The position numbers and the translations under genes are program-made. Shown here piece after piece: positions 33,227 through 41,292 of a DNA stretch of 59,823 nt (the first letter of the stretch is position 1; every line of letters begins with the position of its first letter). The notes under the pieces were generated by a model. The model made no database searches, was not told where the DNA came from, and saw nothing but the letters and a program-made list of their open reading frames with translations. This DNA is from JBALVT01 sp045110675 (GTDB lineage: Bacteria; Pseudomonadota; Gammaproteobacteria; Pseudomonadales; Halieaceae), in assembly GCA_045110675.1 (NCBI GenBank), contig JBGCGJ010000057.1:1-59823 (forward strand), written 5' to 3'.

Positions 33227-34314
33227 CAGGGGGCTCTCATATAATCTGTTAAAGCACTTATTACTGCTTCATTTTCGTGATCAAGGCCGATGGTAATTCG
33301 CAGATATTGATCGGAGCCTCCGGCGGGGCGGGGAATGATCCCACGGGCTTGCAAAAATTCAGCTGCGTCGGAACCACTTTTTCCACTCTCCTGGGAAAAA
33401 CGCAACAGGTAGAAGTTTGCCTGACTCGGAATGACTTCAATGCCCAGCTCGCGCATTTCATTCGAAATACGTTCCCGCCATTGAGCGTTGTGCTGACGAA
33501 TCCTCTCGATATAGTCACTGTCGCGCACCGCAGCGGTCGCCGCAGCCATTGCGGCTCCATTGGTGTTAAAGGGCGTGCGAATACGTTGTACTAATTCTGC
33601 AACTCCCTGGGAGCAATAGGCCCACCCGATGCGCAAAAAAGGTAAGCCGTAAATTTTTGAAAAGGTGCGGGTGACAACCACGTTATCGAATTCGTCGGCC
33701 AGAGCAATTCCGGTTTCGTAATCCTCGGCCGTGACATATTCGGCGTAAGCATCGTCTATCAAAAACAGGCAGTCACTGGGAAGTCCCGCGTGCAGACGGC
33801 GCAACTCCTTGCCGTTGATGTAAGTTCCCGTGGGATTGTTGGGGTTGGCGATGGTGCAGAAGCGTGTTTTTTCGGTAACGCGTTCTAACATGGCGCCTAC
33901 ATCAATTTTGTAATCTGTCTCCGACGCAATGACCAGCTCCGCACCCTGGGCGGTGCAGTGGATGTTACTCATCACGAAACCGTTTTCGCTAAGCAGAGCC
34001 TCGTGCCCATCACCGACATAAGCCCGGGCCATTAGCTGAATGAGCTCATCGGAACCATTGCCGCAAATGATTCGGGCGGGGTCAAGCTCATACACTTCGC
34101 CAATGGCGTTACGCAGTTCGCTCTGACTGCCATCCGGATAGCGGTTGAGCGTGGTGGCCGCCGCCTGATAGGCAGCGATGGCTGCGGGGGAGGGGCCCTG
34201 GGATGATTCGTTGGAGGACAGTTTTATCGGCTCACTCACGCCTTCAATACTGCTTTGTCCCTGTACATAGGGGGCCAATCGCATGACGCCGGGTCTGGCA
34301 TTGGGACCACTCAT
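33226..34314 (-). CDS. HisC-like aminotransferase (class I/II)
   Basis: PLP-dependent aminotransferase of the histidinol-phosphate/aromatic group, 362 aa. Visible residues: NGSDELI (86-92) for the phosphate site, ANPNNPTGT (156-164), Asp187-Asp188-Ala-Tyr190 in LIDDAYAEY for the cofactor ring, and Schiff-base Lys220 in TRTFSKIYGLPFLRIG, followed by an Arg for substrate carboxylate. The start is ATG 34314, overlapping the TPP-enzyme stop by 4 bases, rather than the longer frame at 34359. HisC paralogues in catabolic operons often transaminate phenylalanine, tyrosine or tryptophan; that role fits here and no other his genes are nearby. Confidence 0.88.
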   Translation of the reverse strand: MSGPNARPGVMRLAPYVQGQSSIEGVSEPIKLSSNESSQGPSPAAIAAYQAAATTLNRYPDGSQSELRNAIGEVYELDPARIICGNGSDELIQLMARAYVGDGHEALLSENGFVMSNIHCTAQGAELVIASETDYKIDVGAMLERVTEKTRFCTIANPNNPTGTYINGKELRRLHAGLPSDCLFLIDDAYAEYVTAEDYETGIALADEFDNVVVTRTFSKIYGLPFLRIGWAYCSQGVAELVQRIRTPFNTNGAAMAAATAAVRDSDYIERIRQHNAQWRERISNEMRELGIEVIPSQANFYLLRFSQESGKSGSDAAEFLQARGIIPRPAGGSDQYLRITIGLDHENEAVISALTDYMRAP

Positions 34315-35954
34315 TCGCAGACCTCCCTGCGATTTTGCGGCATCATCAAAAACGGCCATGGGGCGGGGAAAAACTCCTCTACCGTCACTTCGATGATCGC
34401 CGGGCCGGTTTGCTCAAAGGCGGCTTGAATCGCGGTGCGCAGCGATTCGGGATCATTTGCGGCAAATCCGGCCGCACCAAAACTTTCCGCCAGTTTAACG
34501 AAGTCCGGGTTGTGCAGGTCAGAACATATCACCCGCCCGTCAAACCATTCTTTTTGTTGGCGCTGTACATTGGTATAGCGATTGTCGTTAAAGATAATCG
34601 TCACCAGGGGGAGTTGGTATTGCACCGCGGTCGACAACTCCTGAATGTTGAACATGATGCCACCATCGCCGCTCACCTGTATGACTCGCTTGTCCATATT
34701 GCCGGCCATCACGCCAAGCGCTGTCGCATAACCGTAGCCCAGGGTGCCCTGGTAGCCCGCACTGATATGTTGGCGAGGCTTGTACACCGGAAAACCATAC
34801 CAGGACACGAACCCTACCTGTGTGACTTCATCGACAAAAATGCCATCGCGAGGAAGTTCCTCTCGAATCACATCCAGGTAGGCCATCTGAGGGCCTACCT
34901 TTGCACGCACCTGCTGATCAACTTCGCTTCTAACAAGTGCCAGTTCTTGTTCGCGAGGTTCTGCTTGATGGCCGATTGTATCGAGCGCCTGAGTTATGGC
35001 CGTGGCAACTTCAGCTGCATCTCCAACGATGCCCAGCTCCGGCTGGCAAATCCGCGTGACCTGAACGGGATCTATATCGACGCGTATCAACTGAAGATCG
35101 TCGTCCTTGCCCCACATCACCAGTGGCCAATGGAGGCGGGTGCCAATAGCCAGAACCGCATCGGCTTCACCCCAAAGTCGATGTCCCATAGGGTAGTTTG
35201 CACTGAGCGGGTGTTCTGAGGAGCAGATACCTTTACCACTTCGAAAGGCCACCACAGGTGCTTGCAAGGATTCCGCCAACTTCACGATTTCGTCGCTGGC
35301 GTTTAGCGCGCCCGAGCCGACGTAGATCAGGGGGTTTTTCGCTTTACTGAGAATTTCAGCCGCATCGGCCATTTGAGCTGGATCGATTGGAGGGCTTGGA
35401 TACTGTGCCACCGCCGATAGCAAATCGACCTCTGCCTCCATGGCCATAATGTCCATCGGCATTTCAATTTCAACAGGCTGTGGAGCGCCGGTAGTGAGCT
35501 GCTTGAACGCCTCGTCTACACGCGCGGGAGCCAGGCTTGGGTGGTCAATCGACTCAGCCCACTTGGTGATATGTCTGATCATACCCAATTGGTCATTAAT
35601 TTCGTGCAGATCGCCGTAGCCTTTGCCGATACCCTGTGAAGGTATTTGACCGGATATACACAGCACCGGAGCAAAGTTGGCCCATGCTGTGCACAATGCG
35701 CCGGTAGAGTTTAATAAGCCCGGTCCGGGTACCACTGCATAAGTGCCGATTTTTCCGGTGGATTTGGCATAGCCATAGGCCATGTAAGCCACACCCTGTT
35801 CGTGACGGGAGTGTATCAGGCGAATGTTTTCACCCTCTTCGTACATGGCGTCAAACAAATAGTCCAGCTGGCCACCGGGCAAGCCGAATACGGTATCAAC
35901 CCCGTTAACTCGCAGGGATTTTATAATGGCTTGTGCGCCCGTCATTTTGCTCAT
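34311..35954 (-). CDS. thiamine-diphosphate-dependent enzyme (2-oxo acid decarboxylase/synthase)
   Basis: TPP enzyme of the acetolactate synthase/benzoylformate decarboxylase family, 547 aa. The activating Glu52 is in HSRHEQGVAYMA. The TPP/Mg motif is GDGGIMFNIQELSTAVQYQL ending in NDNR. The N-terminal FGLPGGQLDYLFDA and central domain are complete. No regulatory small subunit is nearby, arguing against branched-chain amino acid synthesis. Between an aminotransferase and an aldehyde dehydrogenase, non-oxidative decarboxylation of an aromatic 2-oxo acid is the simplest role; carboligation is the alternative. Confidence 0.88.
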   Translation of the reverse strand: MSKMTGAQAIIKSLRVNGVDTVFGLPGGQLDYLFDAMYEEGENIRLIHSRHEQGVAYMAYGYAKSTGKIGTYAVVPGPGLLNSTGALCTAWANFAPVLCISGQIPSQGIGKGYGDLHEINDQLGMIRHITKWAESIDHPSLAPARVDEAFKQLTTGAPQPVEIEMPMDIMAMEAEVDLLSAVAQYPSPPIDPAQMADAAEILSKAKNPLIYVGSGALNASDEIVKLAESLQAPVVAFRSGKGICSSEHPLSANYPMGHRLWGEADAVLAIGTRLHWPLVMWGKDDDLQLIRVDIDPVQVTRICQPELGIVGDAAEVATAITQALDTIGHQAEPREQELALVRSEVDQQVRAKVGPQMAYLDVIREELPRDGIFVDEVTQVGFVSWYGFPVYKPRQHISAGYQGTLGYGYATALGVMAGNMDKRVIQVSGDGGIMFNIQELSTAVQYQLPLVTIIFNDNRYTNVQRQQKEWFDGRVICSDLHNPDFVKLAESFGAAGFAANDPESLRTAIQAAFEQTGPAIIEVTVEEFFPAPWPFLMMPQNRREVCE

Positions 35955-35966
35955 TGGATGTGCCTT

Positions 35967-36230
35967 TTAATTATTGTGAGTTGCTGCGGCGCGTTTTTTT
36001 GCATGGCGGCGTCGGTAGCGAATCAGAAAAAATGGAAAGCCAATTAGATAGACCCAAACCATGGGATTGATCAGCGCTTTTCCCAGCGCCGACAACACAT
36101 CATTGGGGCTTACATACACCTTGCTTTGCATCGCCTGACTCTCATGACTGTGCACGATAAGGTGATCTTTTTTGTATTCGAAGCGGCCAAACTCGAAATC
36201 GATGTCGGCAAGTTTGCTTTTTACTTTCAT
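35967..36230 (-). CDS. small membrane protein of the TPP/nitrilase operon
   Basis: An 87-residue protein. The N-terminal half is hydrophilic (KLADIDFEFGRFEYKKDHLIVH), and a hydrophobic helix lies at about residues 54-72 (NPMVWVYLIGFPFFLIRY) followed by a basic tail RRRHAKKR, suggesting a single-pass protein with the tail in the cytosol. It sits 3 bases after the nitrilase-like gene and 12 before the TPP gene, so it is clearly part of the operon. I do not recognise a family. A role in membrane attachment or transport of the operon's enzymes is possible but unsupported. Confidence 0.7.
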   Translation of the reverse strand: MKVKSKLADIDFEFGRFEYKKDHLIVHSHESQAMQSKVYVSPNDVLSALGKALINPMVWVYLIGFPFFLIRYRRRHAKKRAAATHNN

Positions 36231-36233
36231 GGT

Positions 36234-37385
36234 TTAACTCTTTTTCAGGCGGCCCGTTTCCTGGGCGTAGGCAATGCGTTTTTCCAGCAACTTGGAAATG
36301 TCCTCAGGCTCGTAGCCCGCCGGCGGTGTAAATTGACCGCGAGCGTAAAGATCGTCGAACACTTCCTTGCAGATAGATATTTTGTCCACCAATGCCTTGG
36401 GCGGTTTGCCCGATGGAAAACGATTCGGTGGGTAGATAGGGTTGGTGTACATTTCGCGAAACCCCTCTGTGCGCACATCAATCCAGCAATTGTGATTGGT
36501 GCGAGTGCGGTAGTGTCGCAGTGCTTCAATATCAATGGTGACCGATAAAACCTGCTCGTTTGGGTAGGGTGCCTCTCGCAGCAACATGCCCGTATAGTCA
36601 ATCGCGAAGGAATGTCCCGGGCAAAACGCTTTGGGATAGTAGTCGTAGTTGACGCTGCCCCAGTTGGCGCCCAGCAGGTAGCACATGTTGTCGTGTGCCC
36701 GTGTGCGGCGCGTGAATTTCCAGAAGTCCCAGGGTTCGGAAACACCCTCCACTTCTTGAATAGCGCCGGGGTGGCAAATAATTTCAGCGCCGTTGTATCC
36801 CAACGCTCTTGATACCTCGGGTGTGCAGCCATCGTGGCAGGTCATGGTGCCCAGCTTGCCGATTTCTGTATCGATCACGGGAAACAGATCCTTAATGCCG
36901 CCACCGAAGTGCGCCGTGTACTCATCAAAAATATCGTGCGGGCTGGTTCCCAAACCCAGAGAGGCGTTAATATGCCACTTGTGATATTTCAACACGACTT
37001 CGCCGGTAGGGCCGACAATGAAGTTGGTATTGAACCAGCGATCTGGAAACTCCGGCACCTGTTCAACAACGCCGCCACCACAGATATACAGCCCGTACTC
37101 TTTGGCGACTTCGCCGAGCTGATCAATTTCCGGGCCGGGAATGGTGACGGCCTTTTTCATTTGATCCTCGATTTTACTCTCGCCCTTGCCGGGTGTGCCG
37201 ACACCTTGCATAAAGTACTCTGGCAAAATCACCAGTCGAACAGGTACTTCCCAAAAGTAGCCGACGCCAAAGTGAATCATCTTGATGACGCGGTCGAGGT
37301 TTTTCTGAATACCTTCCCGGTCTTCCACCACCGTCACTTCCGGCTGCACAATCAGTGCTGTATAAGGCTCTACTCGGTCTCTCAT
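36234..37385 (-). CDS. nitrilase-superfamily amidohydrolase
   Basis: C-N hydrolase of the nitrilase superfamily, 383 aa. The Glu-Lys-Cys triad is visible: Glu56 (LPEYF), Lys136 (KYHKWHI) and Cys183 (MTCHDGC). The extended length and C-terminal tail resemble aliphatic amidases and formamidases more than true nitrilases. In this setting it could hydrolyse an aryl-acetamide, or a formamide such as the N-formyl product of an indole-cleaving dioxygenase. The gene is 29 bases after the FAD oxidoreductase and 3 bases before the 87-aa gene, all on one transcript. Confidence 0.88.
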   Translation of the reverse strand: MRDRVEPYTALIVQPEVTVVEDREGIQKNLDRVIKMIHFGVGYFWEVPVRLVILPEYFMQGVGTPGKGESKIEDQMKKAVTIPGPEIDQLGEVAKEYGLYICGGGVVEQVPEFPDRWFNTNFIVGPTGEVVLKYHKWHINASLGLGTSPHDIFDEYTAHFGGGIKDLFPVIDTEIGKLGTMTCHDGCTPEVSRALGYNGAEIICHPGAIQEVEGVSEPWDFWKFTRRTRAHDNMCYLLGANWGSVNYDYYPKAFCPGHSFAIDYTGMLLREAPYPNEQVLSVTIDIEALRHYRTRTNHNCWIDVRTEGFREMYTNPIYPPNRFPSGKPPKALVDKISICKEVFDDLYARGQFTPPAGYEPEDISKLLEKRIAYAQETGRLKKS

Positions 37386-37414
37386 TGTTTTACTCGCAGT
37401 TGATATTCGTTAAA

Positions 37415-38998
37415 TTAAAAATCGAAATCGTCGTCTTCTTCGATGACACCCAGGTCCAATAGAATCTCGTTGGCGGCGATGGTACCCATGCCGGATATTC
37501 CGCCACCGGGGTGACAAGAGGGCCCCGTTGTATAGAAATTTTTCACCGGACCGCGATAGTTTGCGTAGTTGGGTACCGGCCGGAATGCGCCCATTTGTGA
37601 CAGGGTGCGTTCGCCGCCTGTTGTCACTCCCCGATGGAAGCACAAATTTGCGCGTTCGAGGGTTGGGCCTGTTTCGACGTATTCAGCCAGTATGTTGTCA
37701 TCGTCCATGTTGTTACTGTAATTGCGAAGTTGATTGAGCAAGGTGTTTCGGCAGTAGTCGGCACCTATCGTTTCCCAGTTTTCGCCGCTGGCCAAATCAA
37801 CCGGGACAAAAGTGTCCATAATTAAGGTGTGTTTGCCCTCGGGTGCTCTGCTTGGATCCATGGTGGTCCAGGCTGCCGTCCACAGGAACGGATCCGTCGG
37901 CGCCAGCCCGGCGGCGATTTCCCTGTACTGTTTATCGATGTCTGCCACTGTGCCGAACATTCGCTGGAACGCGGTTTTGTCCATCTCGGGTCCGTTCTTG
38001 AACGTGGGTGCCTCGTTGAGAGCGTAATGCACCCGTGCGATGGTGATATCACCGAAGGTGAAGCTGCGAACTTTATCTTTGAAACCGGTGGGTAGGTCCT
38101 TGTCATCGAAGCCGGTGAGATAGGTTTGATAGGGGTCCAGTGAACTTACGACGGCCTGGCGCGCAAAAATTTCATCGCCGTTTTCCAGGCGAATACCTTT
38201 GCACTCACCGTTTTCGGTAATGAACTTGCGCACGGTGGCGCCGGTCATCACGGTACTGCCTTGCGCTTCGATATAGCGCTTCATCGATTCGGAAAGCATA
38301 CCGCTGCCACCTTCGGGAATAGACTGGCCGAAGTAGTGGATGCTGGGAATCATCACGTAAAAACCCTGGGCGGTTCCAAGTTGATCGGGCAGAGTTTGTG
38401 GAGCCATTGCCCATCCCAGAATAAAAGCTCTTACATGGTCGTTTTCGAAATTTTCAAGGGTGAACTGACGAGAGCTCAGCTGATAGTCTCGCAATCTTTG
38501 CAAACCCTCGGGGTTGTTTTCCAATCCCTGAAATAGATAGCTTGGAGGAGAGGGCGGGGAAAACATTGCTTTCACTACCCCATCCTGAATCTCACCAAAC
38601 TCGCTGTAGATTTCTTTGTAGCGTTGGGCATCTTTTTTCGAATACTCAGCAATGGTGTCGCAGGTCTTGTCGACATCCTTGTACACGATGATTCCCGGCC
38701 CCTCATACTTGTTGGGGTGACCGGTGATGTGATCCTCAGAGAATATGTATTTCAGGCCATGTTTCTCAAGCTCTGGTCTGAGCTTCTGGAAATCCGGATT
38801 GAGGTGAATCCAGACATGAGACGAGCCAAAGGGATCGTGCTTATAGCCAGGCAGGGTCAGCTCACGGGTTAATACACCGCCTCCAACCCATTCGTTGCGC
38901 TCTGTAACGAGCACTTTCAAACCGTTTTTTACCAGCATCGCGGCACAAATCAGGCCGTTGTGGCCCGCACCGGCGATGATTACATCATAGTCAGACAT
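37415..38998 (-). CDS. CrtI/phytoene-dehydrogenase-like FAD oxidoreductase
   Basis: FAD-dependent oxidoreductase of the phytoene desaturase/amine oxidase superfamily, 527 aa. The dinucleotide-binding loop IIAGAGHNGLICAAML is at the N-terminus, followed by VTERNEWVGGG. The C-terminal FAD motif is GPSCHPGGGISGMGTIAANEIL. The start is ATG 38998 with GAGGAA about 5 bases upstream. No other carotenoid gene is near, so a desaturation or amine/alcohol oxidation within this operon is more likely. It is the first gene of the six-gene minus-strand operon and is divergent from the GntR gene, which probably regulates it. Confidence 0.88.
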   Translation of the reverse strand: MSDYDVIIAGAGHNGLICAAMLVKNGLKVLVTERNEWVGGGVLTRELTLPGYKHDPFGSSHVWIHLNPDFQKLRPELEKHGLKYIFSEDHITGHPNKYEGPGIIVYKDVDKTCDTIAEYSKKDAQRYKEIYSEFGEIQDGVVKAMFSPPSPPSYLFQGLENNPEGLQRLRDYQLSSRQFTLENFENDHVRAFILGWAMAPQTLPDQLGTAQGFYVMIPSIHYFGQSIPEGGSGMLSESMKRYIEAQGSTVMTGATVRKFITENGECKGIRLENGDEIFARQAVVSSLDPYQTYLTGFDDKDLPTGFKDKVRSFTFGDITIARVHYALNEAPTFKNGPEMDKTAFQRMFGTVADIDKQYREIAAGLAPTDPFLWTAAWTTMDPSRAPEGKHTLIMDTFVPVDLASGENWETIGADYCRNTLLNQLRNYSNNMDDDNILAEYVETGPTLERANLCFHRGVTTGGERTLSQMGAFRPVPNYANYRGPVKNFYTTGPSCHPGGGISGMGTIAANEILLDLGVIEEDDDFDF

Positions 38999-39023
38999 GG
39001 TGATTCCTCTGTGAGTTGATATT

Positions 39024-39205
39024 ATTAACCCCATTAATAGATAATGCAAGAGGAGTCGGTTTGTTCTGCTGCAAAAGCGCTATATAGAGATATTGCGGGT
39101 TGTAGCCTGGGTGAAGCCGCCACAAATAGCACCTATTCGGAAGATTTCTCTCAAGTCTCGTGGACGAGATAATTCTATTTAATCCCATAATATATTTGTG
39201 TACAC
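39024..39205. promoter_or_regulatory. divergent control region with GntR-type palindrome
   Basis: The 240-bp gap between the FAD oxidoreductase (minus) and gntR (plus) holds GTGTACAC, a perfect 8-bp palindrome, at 39198-39205 within TTGTGTACACTG. The TTGT...ACA pattern is like sites of FadR/FCD-type regulators. It lies 33 bases before the gntR start. Upstream, CATAATATAT could provide a -10 region. A second weak repeat, ATTAA-N5-TTAAT, is at 39024-39038, close to the FAD gene. Confidence 0.45.
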
Positions 39206-39238
39206 TGCCTCGAAGCTATCGAAATAAGGATCTGCTTG

Positions 39239-39946
39239 ATGAGCTCAAAAAAAACCACGCGCGGGCAAGTGCCTGCAGTGGTGGATATCCTTGGATATCG
39301 TATTGCAGCCAACGAATACAGCCCGGGAGAAATTCTTCCGATCGAGCAGGAGTTGGCCGCCAGTTTGGACGTCGGTCGCAACGCCTTGCGTGAGGCGGTT
39401 AAAGTGCTCTCCGGTAAGGGGCTTATTTCCACAGCACCGCGCAGTGGTACCAAAGTTCGACCCCGGGATGAATGGAATATGCTGGATCCCGATGTCCTTA
39501 AATGGCACGCGGACCCAGACATTGCTACAGAGCGATTTATGCTCGATCTTATCGAGGTGCGCCGCATCATTGAGCCCAAGGCATCGGAGCTGGCAGCTGT
39601 TCGAGCCACCAAAGAAGATATCGCGGAGATCTTGTCGGCCTACGAAGCGATGGCGGAAAGTGGCGAGAACCAAAGTTTGCGACTCGAGGCCGATATTCAG
39701 TTTCACTCGGCGATTCTTAAGGCATCGCACAATGAAGTGCTCAACCATTTTAAATACGCCATATCCACTTACCTGAAAGCGCACGCGCGTCTCGGTCGAG
39801 AGGTGTCTCCCGAGGTCGATCGAGAAGACCTGGAGCGCCACCATCAGATTGCCTGGGCCATCGCCACTGGCAAGGCCAAGTCGGCCTACAGTCTCACCGT
39901 GGAGATATTGAATGTTAATCGCAGTCAGTTTCAATCCGATGATTGA
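39239..39946 (+). CDS. GntR-family regulator, FCD (FadR) subgroup
   Basis: Transcription factor, 235 aa. The N-terminal winged helix is typical of GntR proteins: YSPGEILPIEQELAASLDV, then SRNALREAVKVL-like text (GRNALREAVKVLSGKGL) and the wing ISTAPRSGTKV. The C-terminal helical FCD ligand domain shows the metal-binding pattern around FHSAILKASHNEVL and HHQIAWAI. The start is ATG 39239 with ATAAGGA ending 8 bases upstream. It heads a tight plus-strand operon of eight genes to 46010 and is divergent from the FAD/nitrilase/TPP operon. Sugar acids or carboxylates are usual ligands. Confidence 0.92.
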   Translation: MSSKKTTRGQVPAVVDILGYRIAANEYSPGEILPIEQELAASLDVGRNALREAVKVLSGKGLISTAPRSGTKVRPRDEWNMLDPDVLKWHADPDIATERFMLDLIEVRRIIEPKASELAAVRATKEDIAEILSAYEAMAESGENQSLRLEADIQFHSAILKASHNEVLNHFKYAISTYLKAHARLGREVSPEVDREDLERHHQIAWAIATGKAKSAYSLTVEILNVNRSQFQSDD

Positions 39947-39955
39947 GTTCTCATC

Positions 39956-40870
39956 ATGAGTGTAGTCGTTGTCACCGGCTGTAGCAGCGGCATCGGCTTT
40001 GAAAGCGCGCTCGCGTTTGCGCGTAGGGGTGACCGGGTTCACGCTTGTGTGCGAGATAAAAACAAAAGTCACCATTTGCAGGAAATAGTGAGCGGTGAAG
40101 GTCTCGATGTGCAAATTGATGTCCTCGATGTCACTCAACCGGAAGGGTTTTTCAGTTTTGTAGAGAGTGTTGTTGCACGATCTGAGACAATTGATGTGCT
40201 GGTTAATAACGCCGGCATTTTGCATCCCGGTGCGTGGGAGGATTTGAGCGAAACGCAAATTCGAGCGGTTATGGAGACGAATTTTTTTGGGCCTATGCTG
40301 CTGACACGCGCTGTTCTGCCGGTCATGAGAGAACACTCCAGCGGCTGCATTATTATGATCAGTTCACTGTCGGGTATCGCCGGCTTGGCGGGAGATGTCG
40401 CCTACAGTGCGAGTAAGTTTGCTCTGGAAGGTGCGACCGAAGCTTTGCGGCACGAAGTGGATCGCTGGGGGATTCGAGTAGCTCTGGTGCAGGGCGGCCA
40501 GTATGCCACTCAATTATTCAAAGGTGCTGATAACCCGGTTGGGTCCGATGCTCACGGCTTGCCGGCGGGTTATCCAGAGGATTCTGTCTATCGGGACTTG
40601 GTGGAGTGCAAAGTCCGCCAGGGCTTGGACAGTTTGTCGGATGCCCATCCGCCGCGACTTATAGCGGAGCTATTGTTAAAGATCGCCGAGTCGGATGGCT
40701 CTACCTTGCGCTGGCCCGCCGACGATTTGGCTCGTCATGTTCTGGACACTTTGCACGGTGGTAGCGATGCTGATCGAGACGCCTTTTTGCGCATGGCAGG
40801 GGGCAGCGAATGGTGGAGTTCGGGTCTGACACCGCCAGATTCGCAATCGCCGCCCGATTCACAAAGGTAA
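39956..40870 (+). CDS. SDR-family oxidoreductase
   Basis: Classical short-chain dehydrogenase, 304 aa, longer than the usual 250 because of a C-terminal extension. Cofactor loop TGCSSGIG (residues 7-14), the Asn of NNAG, catalytic Ser in ISSLSG, and Tyr-x3-Lys in YSASKFA. The C-terminal half resembles 17-beta-hydroxysteroid dehydrogenase-like SDRs acting on bulky substrates. It is 9 bases after gntR and 5 bases before the VOC gene, so it is operonic. Substrate unknown. Confidence 0.9.
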   Translation: MSVVVVTGCSSGIGFESALAFARRGDRVHACVRDKNKSHHLQEIVSGEGLDVQIDVLDVTQPEGFFSFVESVVARSETIDVLVNNAGILHPGAWEDLSETQIRAVMETNFFGPMLLTRAVLPVMREHSSGCIIMISSLSGIAGLAGDVAYSASKFALEGATEALRHEVDRWGIRVALVQGGQYATQLFKGADNPVGSDAHGLPAGYPEDSVYRDLVECKVRQGLDSLSDAHPPRLIAELLLKIAESDGSTLRWPADDLARHVLDTLHGGSDADRDAFLRMAGGSEWWSSGLTPPDSQSPPDSQR

Positions 40871-40875
40871 TACCA

Positions 40876-41292
40876 ATGGTTATTCGGCTAGCTCATGTTT
40901 GCGTTGAAACCACAGACCTGGTGGCAACAGAGCAGTTTTATCAGTTGCTGGGTGCCCGACGACAATTTGAATTTCGAAATTTTCAAGATGAGTTAATCGG
41001 AATGTATCTAAGCTTTTCTGAAGATACATATATCGAGCTCGTAAAAATAGGTTCCAACAAGGAATCTGGCGGTGCTCTGGTGCACTTTGCGCTCGAAGTT
41101 GAACAGCTCGATGTTCTGGTTGCCAAGCTGTCGGCGGCAGGGGTTGCGCTGAGTGAAAAGGAGCTCGGCGTGGATCACACCTGGATGGCGACCTGTCACG
41201 ATCCCAACGGTGTTTTTATCGAGCTGCATCAATACACTCAGCAGAGCCTGCAAAAAACAGGTGGGATGTGTCGCATTGACTATACTCCCTGA
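40876..41292 (+). CDS. VOC-family (glyoxalase-like) protein
   Basis: Vicinal-oxygen-chelate fold protein, 138 aa, with the paired beta-alpha-beta-beta-beta units. RLAHVCVETTDLVATEQFY supplies the first metal ligand His, and DPNGVFIELHQY the last Glu. Members include glyoxalases, epimerases and ring-cleaving dioxygenases. The start is ATG 40876, giving the normal family N-terminus; the frame extends upstream into the SDR gene but without homology. It overlaps the likely start of the next gene by about 17 bases. Confidence 0.85.
   Translation: MVIRLAHVCVETTDLVATEQFYQLLGARRQFEFRNFQDELIGMYLSFSEDTYIELVKIGSNKESGGALVHFALEVEQLDVLVAKLSAAGVALSEKELGVDHTWMATCHDPNGVFIELHQYTQQSLQKTGGMCRIDYTP

Noticed and set aside
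33226..34314. Histidine biosynthesis gene hisC
   Set aside because: No other his gene is nearby and the gene is translationally coupled to catabolic-type TPP and aldehyde dehydrogenase genes; HisC-like paralogues often serve aromatic amino acids.
34335..35219. Long open frame of 294 codons on the plus strand opposite the TPP-enzyme gene
   Set aside because: The minus-strand TPP enzyme has complete family motifs across the same bases. The plus-strand product has no recognisable domain, and its length follows from the codon pattern of the real gene.
37415..38998. Carotenoid phytoene desaturase crtI
   Set aside because: The FAD motifs match the superfamily, but no crtB, crtE or other carotenoid gene is present and the operon is amino-acid/aromatic in character.
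39245..40336. Open frame of 363 codons on the minus strand opposite gntR and the SDR gene
   Set aside because: It spans two well-supported genes in the opposite direction and shows no domain or ribosome site; treated as a shadow.
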